Shown here piece after piece: positions 39,301 through 54,300 of a DNA stretch of 64,000 bases. The position numbers and the translations under genes are program-made. Source of the DNA: Dromaius novaehollandiae (Eukaryota; Chordata; Aves; Casuariiformes; Dromaiidae); contig NC_088103.1 in NCBI RefSeq assembly GCF_036370855.1, forward strand, positions 9,301,404-9,365,403, written 5' to 3'. Under the pieces are notes generated by a model. It searched no databases. It was not told the DNA's origin and saw only the letters and a program-made list of their open reading frames with translations. How positions within the stretch are numbered: the first letter of the stretch is position 1; every line of letters starts with the position of its first letter.

Positions 39301-42300
39301 ACACACTTCCCTCTCTGCCTGAAAAGTGAAAAGCTGACAACACGGGGATTTCTCCTTGGTTTGCCTTGCTCTGTACTTTCTTTTTTTGCCTTCGCAGATT
39401 GCAGGTGATAGCTGATAAACTGGTGGAGCGGTTTGTGGCATCCGGCCTGATGCTTAAAGAATGGGATAGGGTGAAACTCCATGCTACGGTCATGAACACT
39501 GTCTTCAGGAAAGATTCAAGTGGTGGGTATCCCTCATCCTTACCACTAAATGTATTTAAAGCAGCAAACTGAACAGGAGGTGCTTTGGTCAGTAACTGTT
39601 GGCTTTTATACTATAAATATTCTTTATTTGTTTAATTTTGTGATTTTTCTTAATCTCAAAAATACTTACAAGATTGTAGGGGAAGGTCATTAAAGCAAAC
39701 CCAAAAGAAAATGAAGAAGCTGTCAGCAGAGCTGGGGAAAGCAGGCATGCTTTGAGTACTCCCTGGTTGCTTTCTAAGATTCTTTGTCTTAGCCACAAAA
39801 ATGCTAGTAGCACTCACAAGATCTGGATCAGAAGGGAACGCATTCAGGTGCCATGTGAGGCCGTGGGCTCTCTCTGCCCCAGCAGTAAACCGAAATTCAG
39901 TAACACCTTCATGTGCTGTGCTGACCTTTAAGCAAGAGGAAAACGTGATCTTTGGTCAAGTTAAAGATTGCCTCTCGCCTTAGGAGCATGATTCCAGTGT
40001 CTTAAAATATGCTTTCTCGTTAAATCAGATTCAGACCGCTATGAGGCTGAATGTGGGTTGTTATTGAGTATATAGTGCCTGCTGTCTCTGCCAAAAGATT
40101 GTCTGCTCTAGCAGGCTGTAGCATCGTTCTTATCACGTTACTTATAAAGCAGCCTCAGATGCCTTGTGTTTAGGGAGGGGCTGTATGTTACAGCCTTGTT
40201 CTCCGTGTGCAAACATGCATATGCTCTGGCACTGGTGTGCGGTTTGCAAGCCTTAACGGCATCGCACTAAAGCTTTTCATAGCTTTCCCTGGCAGAGGGG
40301 GCTACGTGCGGCGCTGATAGGTTAGTCTGAGTCTTCTCCAGCTGCAGTCTCTGCGCGGACAGTGATAACAGCAGATTGTGTTATGGTTTTCCGGGCACCC
40401 AGTGGCAGACTCGGGGGACGACTGCTATTGAAGTCGGATAAGCAGTAGAAATTCTGAAAAGACAGGGTTTGGGTCTCTCAAATCGAGCCCTGAAAATCGC
40501 TGGCGGTGGGAGTCCAGCCCAAAGTGCTGCTGCTGCTCTCTGTTAGCTGAGGCGTGTGGGCAGCAGCATCTAGTCCGATGGGGTTGTTCAGAGTGCAGAC
40601 ACACAATACCTGACACAATGGTGAGAGCATTATACAGATGGCCATAGAAGTCTCTTTATATTCAATACCAGATTTGAATAGCGTGTTTGATATGAGTAGG
40701 ACTTCATAGTTAATGCTGGAGATGAGAAAGAAATATTGAATGTATTCACTGAGCGAGGCTGGGGTCCTGTGGAAAGAACAGATCATGTACTTAGGGTTTA
40801 TATATCGAAATCCAGCCATACCCTGGGGAAATTGATGCAAGATGTAGGCATTTGGCAGTTGCTATAGGCATAGATTACTATTCTTGGTGTCATCGTGTGT
40901 AGCCGTGTGCCCACCCTGCAGCGATACACACGCCGCGTGTACGCGGGGCGCAGGGATGCTTCCCGGCGTAGGCAGCGAGGATTCGTATAGGTGCCGTTCA
41001 GAGCGTGTTCAGCATTACGCTCACATCCTCAGTCTGGTGCTTGGTGCTGTGCCAGGCAGCGCGAGCGCTTGCCGCTGCTGACTCTCACCCTGGCAGGATG
41101 TGGAATTTGGAATGAGCCAAAGAGAAGCAGATGCGTTGCACCGAGCCAGCAGCCCTAAAGATTCACCTTAGCAGTAGCTGTGGATTGGGGTGTTTCCTCC
41201 AGGTAGCTTAGATGACCCTGACAGAGGCACCAATTCCTGCGTATTTCAGCTGTGTTCTCTTTAAAATCAAAGTGGAAATGTTTTTGCATGAAGAATCGGG
41301 CAAAGGTGGTCTATTAGCTGGCAGCAGACTTAGGGGAGGGGAGGGATGGGGGTGAAATACAGTACACATGGTTCTCCCATGCGAAGCTCATGGTGGTGGT
41401 GGCTTTTCTCTTCACAGCTGAAGAGCGAAATGGTACAGTGACCGGTAAATCATCTTTCAAGGAACGGGAGTCTTTCAATGGCCGAAATATCCTCAAGGTG
41501 GGTATGAAATAATTAGGGGAATCAAGCCAGCTCTGGATACAGCATAGCCAAAAGAGCTTGAAACACCTCCTTAAAACTGCTTTTGTCTTAAGCTTGTGGG
41601 AGCTCCCAGAGGGGATCCGTGTTGAAAATAAACAATCTGGATCATTCATAATTGGGAGTATTACAGTATTTAACAGAAGCGTTCTTAAGGCTGGTGAGGC
41701 TCCGATCAGGAGGATGTAGCACGAATGCTAAGTGGGTGTTCGTGTTGTCGTTTACTTTGCTGGTGTTTTACCCCGGAGACTCAGGCTCGTGTTGTTTCTC
41801 AGCCTGCTAGAAAGGAGTACTTTGTTGCTCTCGTTCCACTCGCTCATATATATTTATGTCACTAAAACCGACTCCCACTGCACGTGCTTTTTCTATTTTT
41901 TTTTTTTAACCTTTGCTATTGATTTGCTTGCTTTTGCTCCAGAAGAGTAGCAGATAGCAGTAGGGAGTCCCACCAGCCAGGATCTGAGGGCTTTGGCGGT
42001 GATCAGAGCGTAAGAAGGAAGATCCTCCAGACAGTGCAGGTGGGAAAGGCTTGAACTGGAGCGTGCTGCAGCCTCCCAGGCTTTCCCAGCCAGGGCTGAG
42101 ACTGCAGGCAGTTTCTGCTGCTCTTCCAGATGGCAGTGTCAGACTGACGCTATCTATGGTGCTTGGCCCCTGCAAGTGTCCAGAGAGAAAAGCAAAGCAC
42201 AGAGAAATAGAAATGGAAAATAACACTGGGGTGCTAGCAAATTGGCATCCCGATTGTGCGAGGGAAAGGGGTTTTGTTGCGGGGGCCCTGCGAGGAGGCA

Positions 42301-45300
42301 GGACAATGCTTGTGTACGTTTGGAAAATGATAGAAGATGCTCTAGCCACAGACTGGCAACAAAGAAACGTGAGTGAGGGTGCAGGCTCCATGGGAGATGG
42401 AGAGCCCAGGAGGAATTTAGGGCATCAGAGGAGGGAAAGGGTGCGTTTTATTTGTGTTTACAGTTTTACTGTTTAATGTATTAGGTGCTGGATGCCTGGG
42501 GATGTAAAGATAGGGCGAGGAACTGATTGATCTCCTCTGTATAGAGGACAAACAAAGGGACAAAATTAGGTTAAGCTCTCATTGTCCTCAAATGTCTGTG
42601 GGAGTGCAGTGCCATGACTCAGCGTCGCCCTGCGTTGAGCGTTTGGTGTGAGACCGCGTTATTGCAAACTGAATCGGGGAAACCACAGGCATGGTGCCAT
42701 TCCTAACGTGAGCCGAGATTTTGGTTGGCTCCCAGTGTCTGAGAGCTGGCTCCCGGAGGAGAAGGCGTTGTGTGTGAGAAGCCCAGAGTGTCTGGAGGCA
42801 CTTAGCTTTCAAGGCATATGTCCACATTTCACTTAGCTCTTTGGTCTTTTTGTATTTGTTAAATTTGTCCTCGGACTGTAGAGAGACATAAAATCAAACC
42901 GTGCTTCTTCCTTAATGCTCGTCATCCCAAAACATTAACGTTTCCAAAGGCATAACGATGCTCCCTCTACTGGTCACACCACTTATGGATGGCACGGTGG
43001 GGTTTGAAGCTCTGTGGGTCTTGTGGTGTATGGCGCTTAGAAGCTGTGAAACGCAATCGTTCTACCTCAGTCGGCTATTTCTTATTCTGCTGCTCTCTGA
43101 AATATGAGCCAATGCATTTTTTAAACTCCTAATTGATTTTGTACTGATGTAGCCCAAAGAGCTGCTGGCTGTTTGGACTGTTGATAATGACTTCAAAGCA
43201 TGTCTTGCTGCAAGAAATGTCATCCATCTCCCCCACCTCCACTACATTCCCTAACCTGCTCACTTCATATTTCCCTTTGGTCTCCCACGTGCCTGCAGCA
43301 GAACGCCCGTTGGCATTAATTAATTACATGAGTCATAAATAGCTCCAGGCTTCTTAGCAGAGGAGCCCAACCTCAGCCAGCCACTGATGCATTCTAGCAT
43401 GACCTTGCAAGGATGCGCCACTTCTTTCCCAGCCCCCTTCGATATACATTATTTATCTTCTTCTGTTCAGGGAGGTTGCCCTCTCACAAAGTGGCTTCAT
43501 TAACTTCTGCAATGGGATCTAAACGACAGGTCGTTAATGAATACGGCTGCAGTTAGGCAGGCTGGTTTGCAGGAGCCGGCCCTGTGTGCGCGGTGCAACG
43601 TGCTGTAATAGCTGTGTCGGGTGGCAGTGTTCCCGCTTGGAAAGCTGACAGAGCAAGGCTACTGGTAGGAGGCCGTCGCGTCAGAAAACTTGGTTTTAGC
43701 CACTTTCATTGCTGTTGTGCAACTAAGACAGCAGCACTCTTAAGCCAAGGGGGTCAGCTTAGTTTAGCAGAGGGCAGAACCTGAAATATCAAAGCGCGGC
43801 ACGTGACGGAGATGCCTTGGTTTTGCTGTTTGAGTCTGAGGCTCCCGCACGGTCGCAGTTGATGCGTGCGTGCAGATGCATTGGCAGTACATGTTTGCTG
43901 ATAGCATGCCTGCGTTACCCTAGGCTCCAGCTGGTATTTTGCTTTCAGCAGAACTAATCAGGATTTTGTTTAATAATCCTTTGTTCTACCCATTCCGCAG
44001 AGTTAACCAAACCCTCCTATTTGTGCTAATAAATGGTTACGCAGGCCGGTACCCTTCCCACACTGCTCAGAAAATAGATCCTGTAGGATGAGTTGCGTTT
44101 GGGAGTTTAAATTACTTCTATCTTGAGGACTCTCCATGAAAAAGGCTCCTCAGTCTAGTTGGTTCTGAAAGCCCAGGGGAAGCCTGTGCCCAGCAGCTGA
44201 GTGATTTGTGTCTCCCATGAAAGCGCTAGATGCTTTAACTTCGTACTTGTCTCATCTAGTCCCAAGAAGCTGGGGATGCTTTATGAACCACTTCATACAA
44301 AATGGTATGTATTTTTTCTAGGCTGGCCAGTCGATTGACTCCTTTGAACACCCAAGTCACGTACTAAGCTCTTGGTCCAGTTGGGAGCAAAGTGGAACAT
44401 CTCTTGGAGAGCGGACGGAGGGGGAAGCAATAGGCAAATGAAAGGCAAGGGCAGCTCCTTCCTTGTGAGGGAAGGGTAGAGCCGCACGTGAGGCCGGGCC
44501 TCGGGTAGGTGCCGGCTCAGCAGCCGCTCTGCCTTTCCTCGGGGGCCGCGGTCGTGCTGCAGCCCTGCGTGGCTGCTGGCCAAGTGGTACAGCCCTTGCA
44601 CAGAGGCAGCTGCGTGCGTCTCCGGAGGCACAGGTTGGCTGCCTCTGGGCTGATATTTTTTTTTCCTCCCCCTCATTAGTGAAAATACCAAGGCTGTGGC
44701 AATTGGGATGGCCAAAATACCAGACCATGTATAGTTAAATAAACGCAAAGAACGGTGAGGGTGGAACCTGGCCAAAATATTCTCCTATACTTTGAAAGGA
44801 AAGGAGGGCTTACAGCAGGAAGGAAACCACCTGGGCTCTCGCTGGGTTAGACCTGAATGATTTTGAACTCGAGGTTTGGGGAGTGAAAGGATGGCTTTTG
44901 CTGCATTCAAACAAGAGGGAAGGAGGCTTTGTGTAAGCAGAAAGGTGAACCCTGCCTCTTAGCACGGAGTTGTGCATTAGCAGCTTATGAGATTAAAACT
45001 CAAGGGAGCAGCTATTGAGGAGCAACAATGCAAAGCCACGTGTATTAGCTTCTGCAGCTGCTAGGGGAGGCTTTAAGCCGAGATGGAGGAAAGAGAGCCG
45101 GATCAGTGGAAGCAGTGACACTTGTTGCCTTTCGCTGGCCCAGCAACGGGAGCAGAGTGGCAGGGCAGCCGGCTGCAGAACTGCTCTTGGAGGGCTTTTA
45201 GGACAGGCAAGGCATAATCCAATGAGACTTCTTCTCTTTGGGACCTCCACAGGGGACTAAGTTATGGGACTGTATCTGCTTTTACTTGCAGTAGGGGGAA

Positions 45301-48300
45301 AGTATGTTTCCTGAGTGATACGCAGAGCCAATGTGAAGAACAGATCGTAGCAAACAAATCTGATAGTGTCCTCTGATATCGTTTTTATCTTGCTGAACAA
45401 GACTAGTGTGGTGCCTGTGGTATGTAGTAGTTCAGTTAAGTAAGGCATTTGATGTGGTGCCGTATAGAAACCCTCAAAATACCCTGAACCCAACACTCTA
45501 TAAAACAAATTAACACCTGACCCTGAGTAGTCACCTTGACCAATTCCGCTTTCAGATAAGGAATACCTTTTGTGTTCTGCAGTCATTGGTACCCGGCCTT
45601 TTCTGTGTAACGATTTCAGGAGACGGAGTCTTTTCCCATTGTATTTCTAAGCCAAGATGAACTCAAAAGGCCAAAGAATCCATATTAGGTGAGATCGAGA
45701 CTGGCAAATGTTCAGAAAGGATGTGCAGGCTTTGTTGCCTTCAGTGAGATGATAAAGGCATATATCCAAAGCAGGGATGGTAACTTAAAGAAGCATGTAA
45801 GGAGAGATGTCTGTTTGGAAAGTTTTGAGTTAAAACAGAAAAAAAAAATCCACTGGGTAAGAACAGACTGAATAAGAGATTGTGGCACAACATCACTGTA
45901 TCAGAAATAAGCCAGTGCTTTCCTTGCATAGGTTTTAAAGAAGAATCAAAAGCAAAAATGAAAGGCTGTAATGCTGCTTTGCAGAGGAGAGATTTTTGCG
46001 TTCGGTTCTGCTCCTGCCATTATCGAGGGATGCTGAAATGGTAGAGGGAGCTCAGCGGCGTGCAATTAGAGCAACAGTGGGATGGGAGGCTGTGACAGCT
46101 GAGCAGATGAGACTGGAGATCAGCGTTTGTATGGTCTTGGAAAAGGAGATTAAATTGGGGTTGCTGTGAAAATGCTTCCCTATGAATGATATTCTTCAAG
46201 AAAAAGGTTTATTCACATTATTTGCATACAGTGAAACAGGAATCTGAAGTGGCATTTGAGGAATCAGACTAGACAATAGAGGGAAAACATCTTTTTTGGA
46301 GTGTTTGGGCCTTGGAGCAGAGTGAAAAGGCGGCATTGGAGGTATTCAGAAAAGGCTGTGAGACATTGCACTGAGGAAGCTGCAGGGCAGGAAGCGCAGA
46401 AGGTTTGTGCTAACTCGCCTGCATGCGACAGAGATCCTTTTTGTGACCTTAACAGTAAAGCAGAGAAGCCTCTCTCTTTTCGGAGGTGCTCAGCAGCTCT
46501 CTGACTAATTTTAGCAGGAGCTCTGAGTGCCGGCAGAGGGAGGATTTACTCGGAGGGTTTTAAAGCTCTCCGCTCCCCTCGGCCCCTCCGGGTAGCGGCC
46601 CCAGGTGTGCGCCGTGCGGGCAGAGGGGCGCATGGCTCTGCGCCCCGGCACTGCCGCGGTCCGCTCCGGCCCGGGGCTCAGCCCTTCTGCTGATCGCGCC
46701 GTCGGTGCCTCTGCCTCCCTCCACCCAATGGGTGTCTTGTTTCTCTCAATTTCCCCGAGGTCGCTGCTCTGCCAGCAGACGTCCGAGACAGCATCACCTC
46801 TTGGATCTCAAGAGGACGGGGTTTTTTCAGAGAAACCGGCCGCGGTTGAATTACAGCGGCTCCTTAATAGGGGGAAGGGACCCAGCGCGTTAAGTGCAAT
46901 CAAAAGAACACGTTGATTAGTAAAAGTAGGCAGTTCATCCCAAAGGTGCCTTGACTCTTATGCTGAATAATTTCCCAGGTCTGTCTGAATTAATTTACTG
47001 GCTCCACAGACAGGCTCCTCGTGTCGGTGTTCCTGTGAGAACAGCTGGTAGGTAACGCTGGTGGCAGCTCCTTGTCCTAGCATCCGGATACGTCAAGCCT
47101 CCTGGCATCTCTGCAGCAGCACCGAAGCCCAGCTCTCTTAAAAACTATAATAGGGACTGCTAGGAGCCACAGGGATGAGGCTTCTTTAAAGAAATGCAGT
47201 GCTTGATTATTAATTTCCTTAGATAAGTTGTGCTGTAAACCCCTCATGTATGAGGAGTAGCAGAGCATGGGAAGTTAGCAGAGCCTGACATGTGCTGCTT
47301 TTTTTTTATTCTTGTCTTAAAGATGTGCAGAAATCCAGTAACCTCCAAATGTCCCTCTTGTATTTGTTTTAGTTTGCAGAGTGCCTTTCACCATAGCAAC
47401 TAGGGTTTGATTTCTACAGGCGCATGAATTTTCATAGAGCTGGAGGGGGACCCGAAACCCTGAGCTAAAGAGAAGGTTTGCAGTGTGGTTTTAACTCGTC
47501 AAGGAGGAAACCCCACAGGGAGAGGATCTCAGCTGAGCGAGGGCCTGCAGCTGGCCCCAAAGTCGTATTTGGAAGAAGCCAAGCCTGCCAGATGAATTTA
47601 AACTATAGCTGAGTGTCTCCCTCCCCACTGCCTTTAGCTGCTGCATCGCTCGCTCGCGGCTGAGCTGACTGTACTCTGGTTTTATGAGGAACTGAGATTT
47701 CACGTGGCAGCAATTGCAGAAGGATTGGCCGCTTCCATGTCCACAGAGCTCAGCTGGGAACCCCTTACCTTTCCCACCCGTGGAGGTCAGGAGGGTGTTA
47801 CGAATGGTGTGGAGCAGGCTCCTCTTAGTTCTGGAGGTGAAATCCTGCTGGGGAAGAGCAGGAAGATTGCATGCATGTTACTAGGAAGGAAGAGAGCTCC
47901 AAATGATCCTGATAAGTCAGGCCAAAACGAATGGGATGTTGTGCAAAAGGATGGGTACAGGAGGGAGCAGTGCCTCAGCGCGGGCCTGGGAAGAACTGCC
48001 GGCATATCAGCCCTGCAGAAGGGGCGTGAGGTTATGGCAGACTGCTGCCAAGCATGAGCCAGCTGAGCCAGTCTGCTGCAGAAAAAGAAAGAGGCAAAGG
48101 TCTGTAAAATAATCCTCTATGTCTAGCGCTCAGCCTCCAGCTGAAGTCCTCGGTCTGGTTTGGGGCAGCATGGAACAGATGTGAAGAACCCGGAAGGCAA
48201 CAATAAGCTGAGGGCTAGAAAATGTGATCTCTGAGCTGAGACTAAAAGACTTAGTGCTGTTCTGAGGCTGATGAAGAGAAGGAGGAGGGGAGGAGGAGAA

Positions 48301-51300
48301 CAACACACAAGAAAAACTCATGGAGCGTGTGAAAGCTTTGGCTAGTAGCAGGTGAGTACTCTGTCCTCCATGCCCTGATGACAGGGTAAGAAGTAATGGG
48401 TTTAAATTGTAGCAAGAGAGATTCAAAGTAGGTGTTAGGAAAATCTTCATAATGGAAAGGATAACGAAGCGCTGGAGTAGATTGCCTTGAGGGGCAGGAT
48501 AAATGAGGGGCTCTTGTCGGAGGGAGGTAGGAGAAGGAAAGATGCTCGTGCAGGATCTGCCAGCAATGACAGAAACACAGCTGATCTGCTCCTGCCTTGG
48601 GGAAAGAGAGGATGGTGGAGCAGATGACCTCTCTCGATCCTTTCTTCAGCCAGTCGCTTTATGGTTACTGCATGAAATATATGCAAAACACTCAACATGA
48701 GGTGGCATTTGCTTGTGTACCAAAAGCTTCTTGGTATTTGTGTGGCATTTACGTTGTCTCAGTAAAATAAAAACATAAAAAAGAAACCTCAACTATACAT
48801 GCCTAAGATCTTTCTCCCTGACCTCTGTACCTGCTTCTTGCTCTCACAGTAATGAAACCTTTTCAGATGGAAATGGTTATATTGTTATTGCCTTGCAAGG
48901 GAAGGCACAGATGATTTAATCAAGCGGGTTTTTCTTCTGTGTCAGGAGAGATGTACCACTGACTCGCATCCTGTGTTGGGCTCGCACTATCCCAAGATGC
49001 TCACTGGTTTGCAGTTTCAGATCTCGTTGGTTTGCTGCAAAGCTAGTGGATAGTTGGCTCAAGAAGCAATAAGCTGAATATCAGTGATAAAGGAATTAAT
49101 GCTTTGCTTATATACAGATCGGCTCCCGGAAGATAGGCCGCTGAGATTGTTATGACCAGCTTTTTTCCCTCCTGAAATCTGTAGGCTTTCTTCTACCTAA
49201 GGGAAATGAGGTAAAACGGTCTCTGTTGTCACCTTTTAAAACCTGCAAGAGGTTGAAAGAAAAATGAGAGGGGAAGGGCTGTTCCTGGTGTTACCTGGGC
49301 GTGCAGGTTAGGTGCTGTGCAGGGGATGGAAAGACGCTGGGAGCCAGCTGCACGCTCGCAGAACAAAACCAATGATCCACGTCTGTCGTGTTTGCGGCTG
49401 GCTCCTCGCGGCTCGGTGCGGGGAGCGTGCTCGTGACAGCAGCTCAAACAGCAGCTGCCTTCTCTCCCCGCCCGTCCTAGCCATCCCTTCCACCCTTGCC
49501 TTGCGACTCGGCGTGACATCTTCATCCTGTGACACCTGTGCGGTAACTGGAGGTTTTCAGTGCCAGGGCAGCGTTCCTCTAAAAAGCCGTTTAAAAGGGA
49601 GGCGCTTGCCAACTCTGCCAGAAGGTGCGGAGCTCGGTGAAGAGCCACCCCTCTGGATTAGCGCCCGTCTACCTGCTTTTTCTGCAGCTCTTGTACGCTA
49701 TTGCTGGCAAGCTCCCAAACGCAATTAAACCTCCGACAGATAAGTATTGGTGTAGTGGTGTCCGGAGTGAATAATAACAGGAATCAGATACTCTTTTTTG
49801 GCACCGAACTGCTTTGGAAAACGCATTTTTGAAAGTGAAAATAGAACTAAAAATCCATTAATTGAACCAGCTTCCCAGATCTTGACGTATTGCCCGGTTG
49901 TAGTTCACCTTCTGTGAACCGGCAGAAGATTTGGGTTTGGCTCTGTCTGTTACAGGTCGGGGGAGCTTTGGCCTGGGTCCCAGGTGGAAAGAGGTGATGC
50001 CTTCCTCGGGATGGGAAGCTGCGGTTTGTGTAGCAAAGGAGCTTAACCGGGCGAGCCGCAGTGGAGAGCGTTTGGTGCACTCTTCTTAGCTGGTGTTTCT
50101 AAATGTCACTTTCATATTTACAAATCCTTTTTTTTAACCCGTCAATGCTTTTTTGCCATTGGCAACTTTTGATCTGTCAGGTCTTTTTTCCTGATGCTGG
50201 CATCGGCTCTGTAACAGCAGTTTGCCAACGAGCTGGTGCCTTCCCTGCTGTAACGGCGGTGCATCGCTGGTGCAGCTGTGCTTTGCCTGGTTGCCTGGAA
50301 GAGCGCTTGCTCTTTGCTCTTCCGCAGTTTCCCATTGCAAGCTGCGACGGCATTATGCAAGTGTTAACTCAGATGTATCATCCCTTATGAGACGGAAGAA
50401 CAGCCTGATCTTAATTTGGGCAAGCCGCAGCCTGTAGTGTGATCCCTGCCCTCACTTTTAGTGTAAGGTGGTGCAGGGGGGGCGGGCGGGCGGTCCCGCT
50501 CCGCTGCGAGCGCCATGGGGAGTACCCGAGGGATGGTGGGGAGGGTCTGAAAGCAAACACGTCCCACGGCTCCGCGTTCAGGCACCTTTAAGAAACGCCG
50601 CTTAATTTTTCTCCATGCTTGCCAGCAGATGCCTGGGATTTTGTTTGTTTGTTTGTTCCCTTCTGCGATGGGGAAAACAGCGCTGCCGCATGCTGATTTC
50701 CGAAGGAAAGCAAGCATCCCGCTTTCCGAGATCATTCCCTCATCCAGCACTGCTCCCGATTGGGACACACTGGGGGTAGCGGCCACCGCTGGGCGAGCTG
50801 GTGCCCGTTGTCACTGTGTGCAGAACAGACAAAGCTGTGAAGCCTGCGGCTCCTCCAAAGCTTGAGCTCAGTCTGCTAGTTTGAGCTGTCTCCGCGGTGT
50901 TTTCGGCCGCTGGCCTCCTATTCCCAGCGCTGTCTTGTACGGCCCCAGAGCTGTTTGGCCGGCCGTGTTCTGCCTTTGCAAAGCAGTCCTTCTGCACGCG
51001 TGTTCCCTCGCGAAGGCAGAGACAAACGGGTCTCAGGAAGGAATCTTTTAGCAGATAAACACCTACGAACTGGTCCAAACGGCGGGGAAAGGATTGCCGG
51101 TGGCCCATCCCCGGTGTGGGTTGTCCCCCAACTAGCTCATCCGCAGCCGGAGGTTCCCGGGCTTGTGCTCACTCCTCTTCGCGCATCTCAAAAGTTCCTA
51201 ATTTTGTGCTTGCTCCAGATTTGGAAAACGGAACCCCCCCCTGCTCTCTGCAAAGGGTCACCAGGTTTCTTAAGCCGGTTGGTCACAGACTAATGGCATT

Positions 51301-54300
51301 ATATGCCCCTGTCCGCCTGCAGCGCTGATTCACCGGGGACAGTTTTGTCCTGTTAATCTATAATACCCCTACCCTACGGCAGTGCTTTATGCGGCTGGAG
51401 TTCACAGCAAAGCGAGCTCCCTGCAGACCGGGGTGTACATGTGCATTTTATCCTGCGATAATGCTGCTCTTTGGTGGTAGGTTTTTAATTGCAAGGCAAC
51501 GCAGCGCATTGTTGTTCCCTCAGTGTTTCTGAGCGCCGAGACTCTCGGCAGAGCCGCTCGGGCTCGTTGTTAATTCAGAATAGGTCGTTTTTGGCTGACT
51601 ACTGTAGACAGCGTAAGGCTTTAAAACTGATCAATAATCCTGACTGCAGCAGCAAAATCCAGGCCAGTCGGTGTGAGTGCAAACCAGAGATTACGTGAAG
51701 GAAGTTTTAAATACCTCTTGCTCCCTTCCCTTGCCTGGACTTATTTTGCCCTCCCACTGCCCAGTGCTTTTTGAGGCGAATCCATTAATATTTCTCCTAC
51801 TCGTTGAGCCTGTGACAGGTGATTTAAAAGTCCTGGTTTGTGTTGGCATCTCCGCTCTTCATAAATGGAGCCGGAATGCGTTACCGCTGTCCTTGCGTGG
51901 ATTAGCACAGTGATTTATTGCTGCTGTTTCCAGGTTTGAAAACAAAGGTGCTGGCTCGTTCCGGCAGGGCTGTCCGCGGGAAGCGAGCGCCTGGGGATTG
52001 CTGCTTGACAAATACCTGCGCTCGGGAACAGAAGATCGTGCAGACACTTACTTTAACTGCTTCATCAGGGAATGTTCCTCCTTTGTGTTTATTTCTACAG
52101 CGTTGCAGTAGAAATTTGCTTTACGAGCTTAGGCAAAAGAAAAAAATGCAGAAAAGAGCCATGCTAGTTTTGATCTCTTGCTCTGACTTTGATAAGGAAG
52201 TCGTTGTGGTTTGGGGGCTGAAGTTTGTACTAGCATTTTTGGCTTACGTTTGCTAAGAGTAAGTGATGTGATGTGTGATTCTTCCTCTTCCAAAACAAAT
52301 ACTCAGTCTCTGTCTTCTTTTAAGAAAATTATTGTTGGCACCTCAGGGGAGCCCTGCTGTGTAATTTGTGTGTAATAGATGGGAATGGACCTCGGGAAAA
52401 GAAAGGTTTCAAACATCTGAACGGGTTTGTCTTAAGAGAGAGAAATGGGGACGTTAAAAATGACAGATGTTGTGCTGCTGGCTTTTCTTGGCTCAGAATA
52501 AATGACTTACGGGTGGAAATCTAGAAAAGCTGTCTTACAGGGAGCTATTGCAGGACTGCTTGCCTTTCACAGCCACCTGCTAGATGGTGCCATCGGAGCC
52601 GGCCTCCCGGAAGGGATAGGAAGAAGGGGAGCGCTCACACGCGAGGACCTCTGGTAACTTGCTGGCTGACATGCGAAACGTAGGTTATCTACAGACCTGT
52701 GCGCTCCCTCCCTCTCGGGGCTTTCGTGGAAAGCGGCGTGGCTGCCGTCCCTGCGGGTCCTGGGACCCCGGTGCCGGGAGGATGCCGTGCTGCCGCTCCC
52801 TTGCGGTGGGGGGGGGACCTCCGAGGGGAGATGCTGGTGTCCTTCCAGGCATCCTTGCTGTGCAGCCCCTGAGCCTCGGGGTGTGTTTTGAGCGGCGCAG
52901 CACTTCTCTGGCACATCCATTTAGAGGTGCGGGGACTAGGGTTAAAAGTTAACGATGTGCTTTCCTTACTCGGTTCTAATTTAATTTGAGGAAGGCAGTG
53001 GGAAGACAGAGGGCACTTAGTGCTATTCCCTTGCTGGGAGTGAGGAGCTTGCGTGGTACGTGTGGTGTTGACTTTCTAAATTGCCCTTTGCCTCTATCAA
53101 GTTCACTTTCATTTATAATATTAGAAAAATCCCAACCCCCATCCTCTTATTTATTCTTTAGGCAGCGAGGACATAAATCCTTCAGTGTGTTTGGATTTGT
53201 AGAATTACTGTGCTTTTGCTGAGACTCACATCCCACTCCAATCAAATGACACGGCTTTTAGTAACCATGCGGATGACTGGGTTTCTCCTCCCCCCCGCCC
53301 TTCCCTGCTAACTGCTCCCTATTGATTTGTGCCTCCCAGTGCTCCAGGCAGCCTTTCTGTGCGAGGTGGACGAGAGGTGGATCGAGACGCCGTGGGGAAG
53401 GAGAGGAGAGGGACTGGCCGTGCCTTCGGGTTACCAGGCCCTGCACACGAAGTGTAGCAGCCGCCAGGTCTCCTCTCTCCTGGCCCAGAGCAAAGAATGC
53501 TAAAGTGCTTTTAGAGGAGGCGTTTTGCCGGCGATGCTAGAGGCCATCCTCTAAAACCAGAGCGTTTCTTCAGGGGCTGGAGAGGGAGGGGGAGATATTT
53601 ATATCTTTCTCGGTTCCGCTTGGCTTCTCCCCAAGATAAATAGAAGTGAAAGTCAAAAGCAGCGGCTTGGCTGTCTGAAACCTGTTTCCAAGCCCCCAGG
53701 GGCTTAAATGCAGTACACCTTCTTTGATGGGAAAGTCAACGCCTGGTATTTTGGAGGTCTCGGGGAATGACGTTTGAGGGGCCTCTTTCCCAATTGCTTG
53801 AGGCAGGTCTCGGGCTTTGCAGTGTCTTGGCTGTGATCACTACGCGGGGTATCTGGTGGCTTTTGTCGCTGGAAGCATCAGTGAAAAGTTGGCTTGAAAC
53901 AGAAGTAGGAAGAATGGCTGTGGTTGTCCTTTAAATCTTGTAGCATGTTTACTTTCAGAAAGTACAGCTACATTACCAAAAATCAATAGTTCTAGCAGCG
54001 TTCTCCCTGGGAAACACCCAGACACACACACCCAGACACACGAGAGATGGTAGATCTTAAAAAAAAAAAAAAAAAAAAAAAGCCCAGGGAATACAAAGTG
54101 CTTCGGTACAAGGGTTTTGCTTTACTTTTAGCGGTGTACAAATGGAGGGCCTTGACCTGGGCCGCATCTTCTGGGACCTGCTGAGCATCTTCCTCGTCTG
54201 AGGTGACTGAGGCTGCAAGAGGGGCTGAGGACGAGAGTTGGTCTCGTTAACTAATCTCATTAACTGCTACTTGCTGCTCTGAAGTATCCATTTTTTTAAA

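Noticed and set aside
39527-39535. U12-type-looking donor GTATCCCTC four bases after the ASCC1 seventh coding exon
   Set aside because: Using it shifts the frame and produces an immediate stop with the next exon; the GTGGGT donor at 39523 preserves the frame and the conserved protein.
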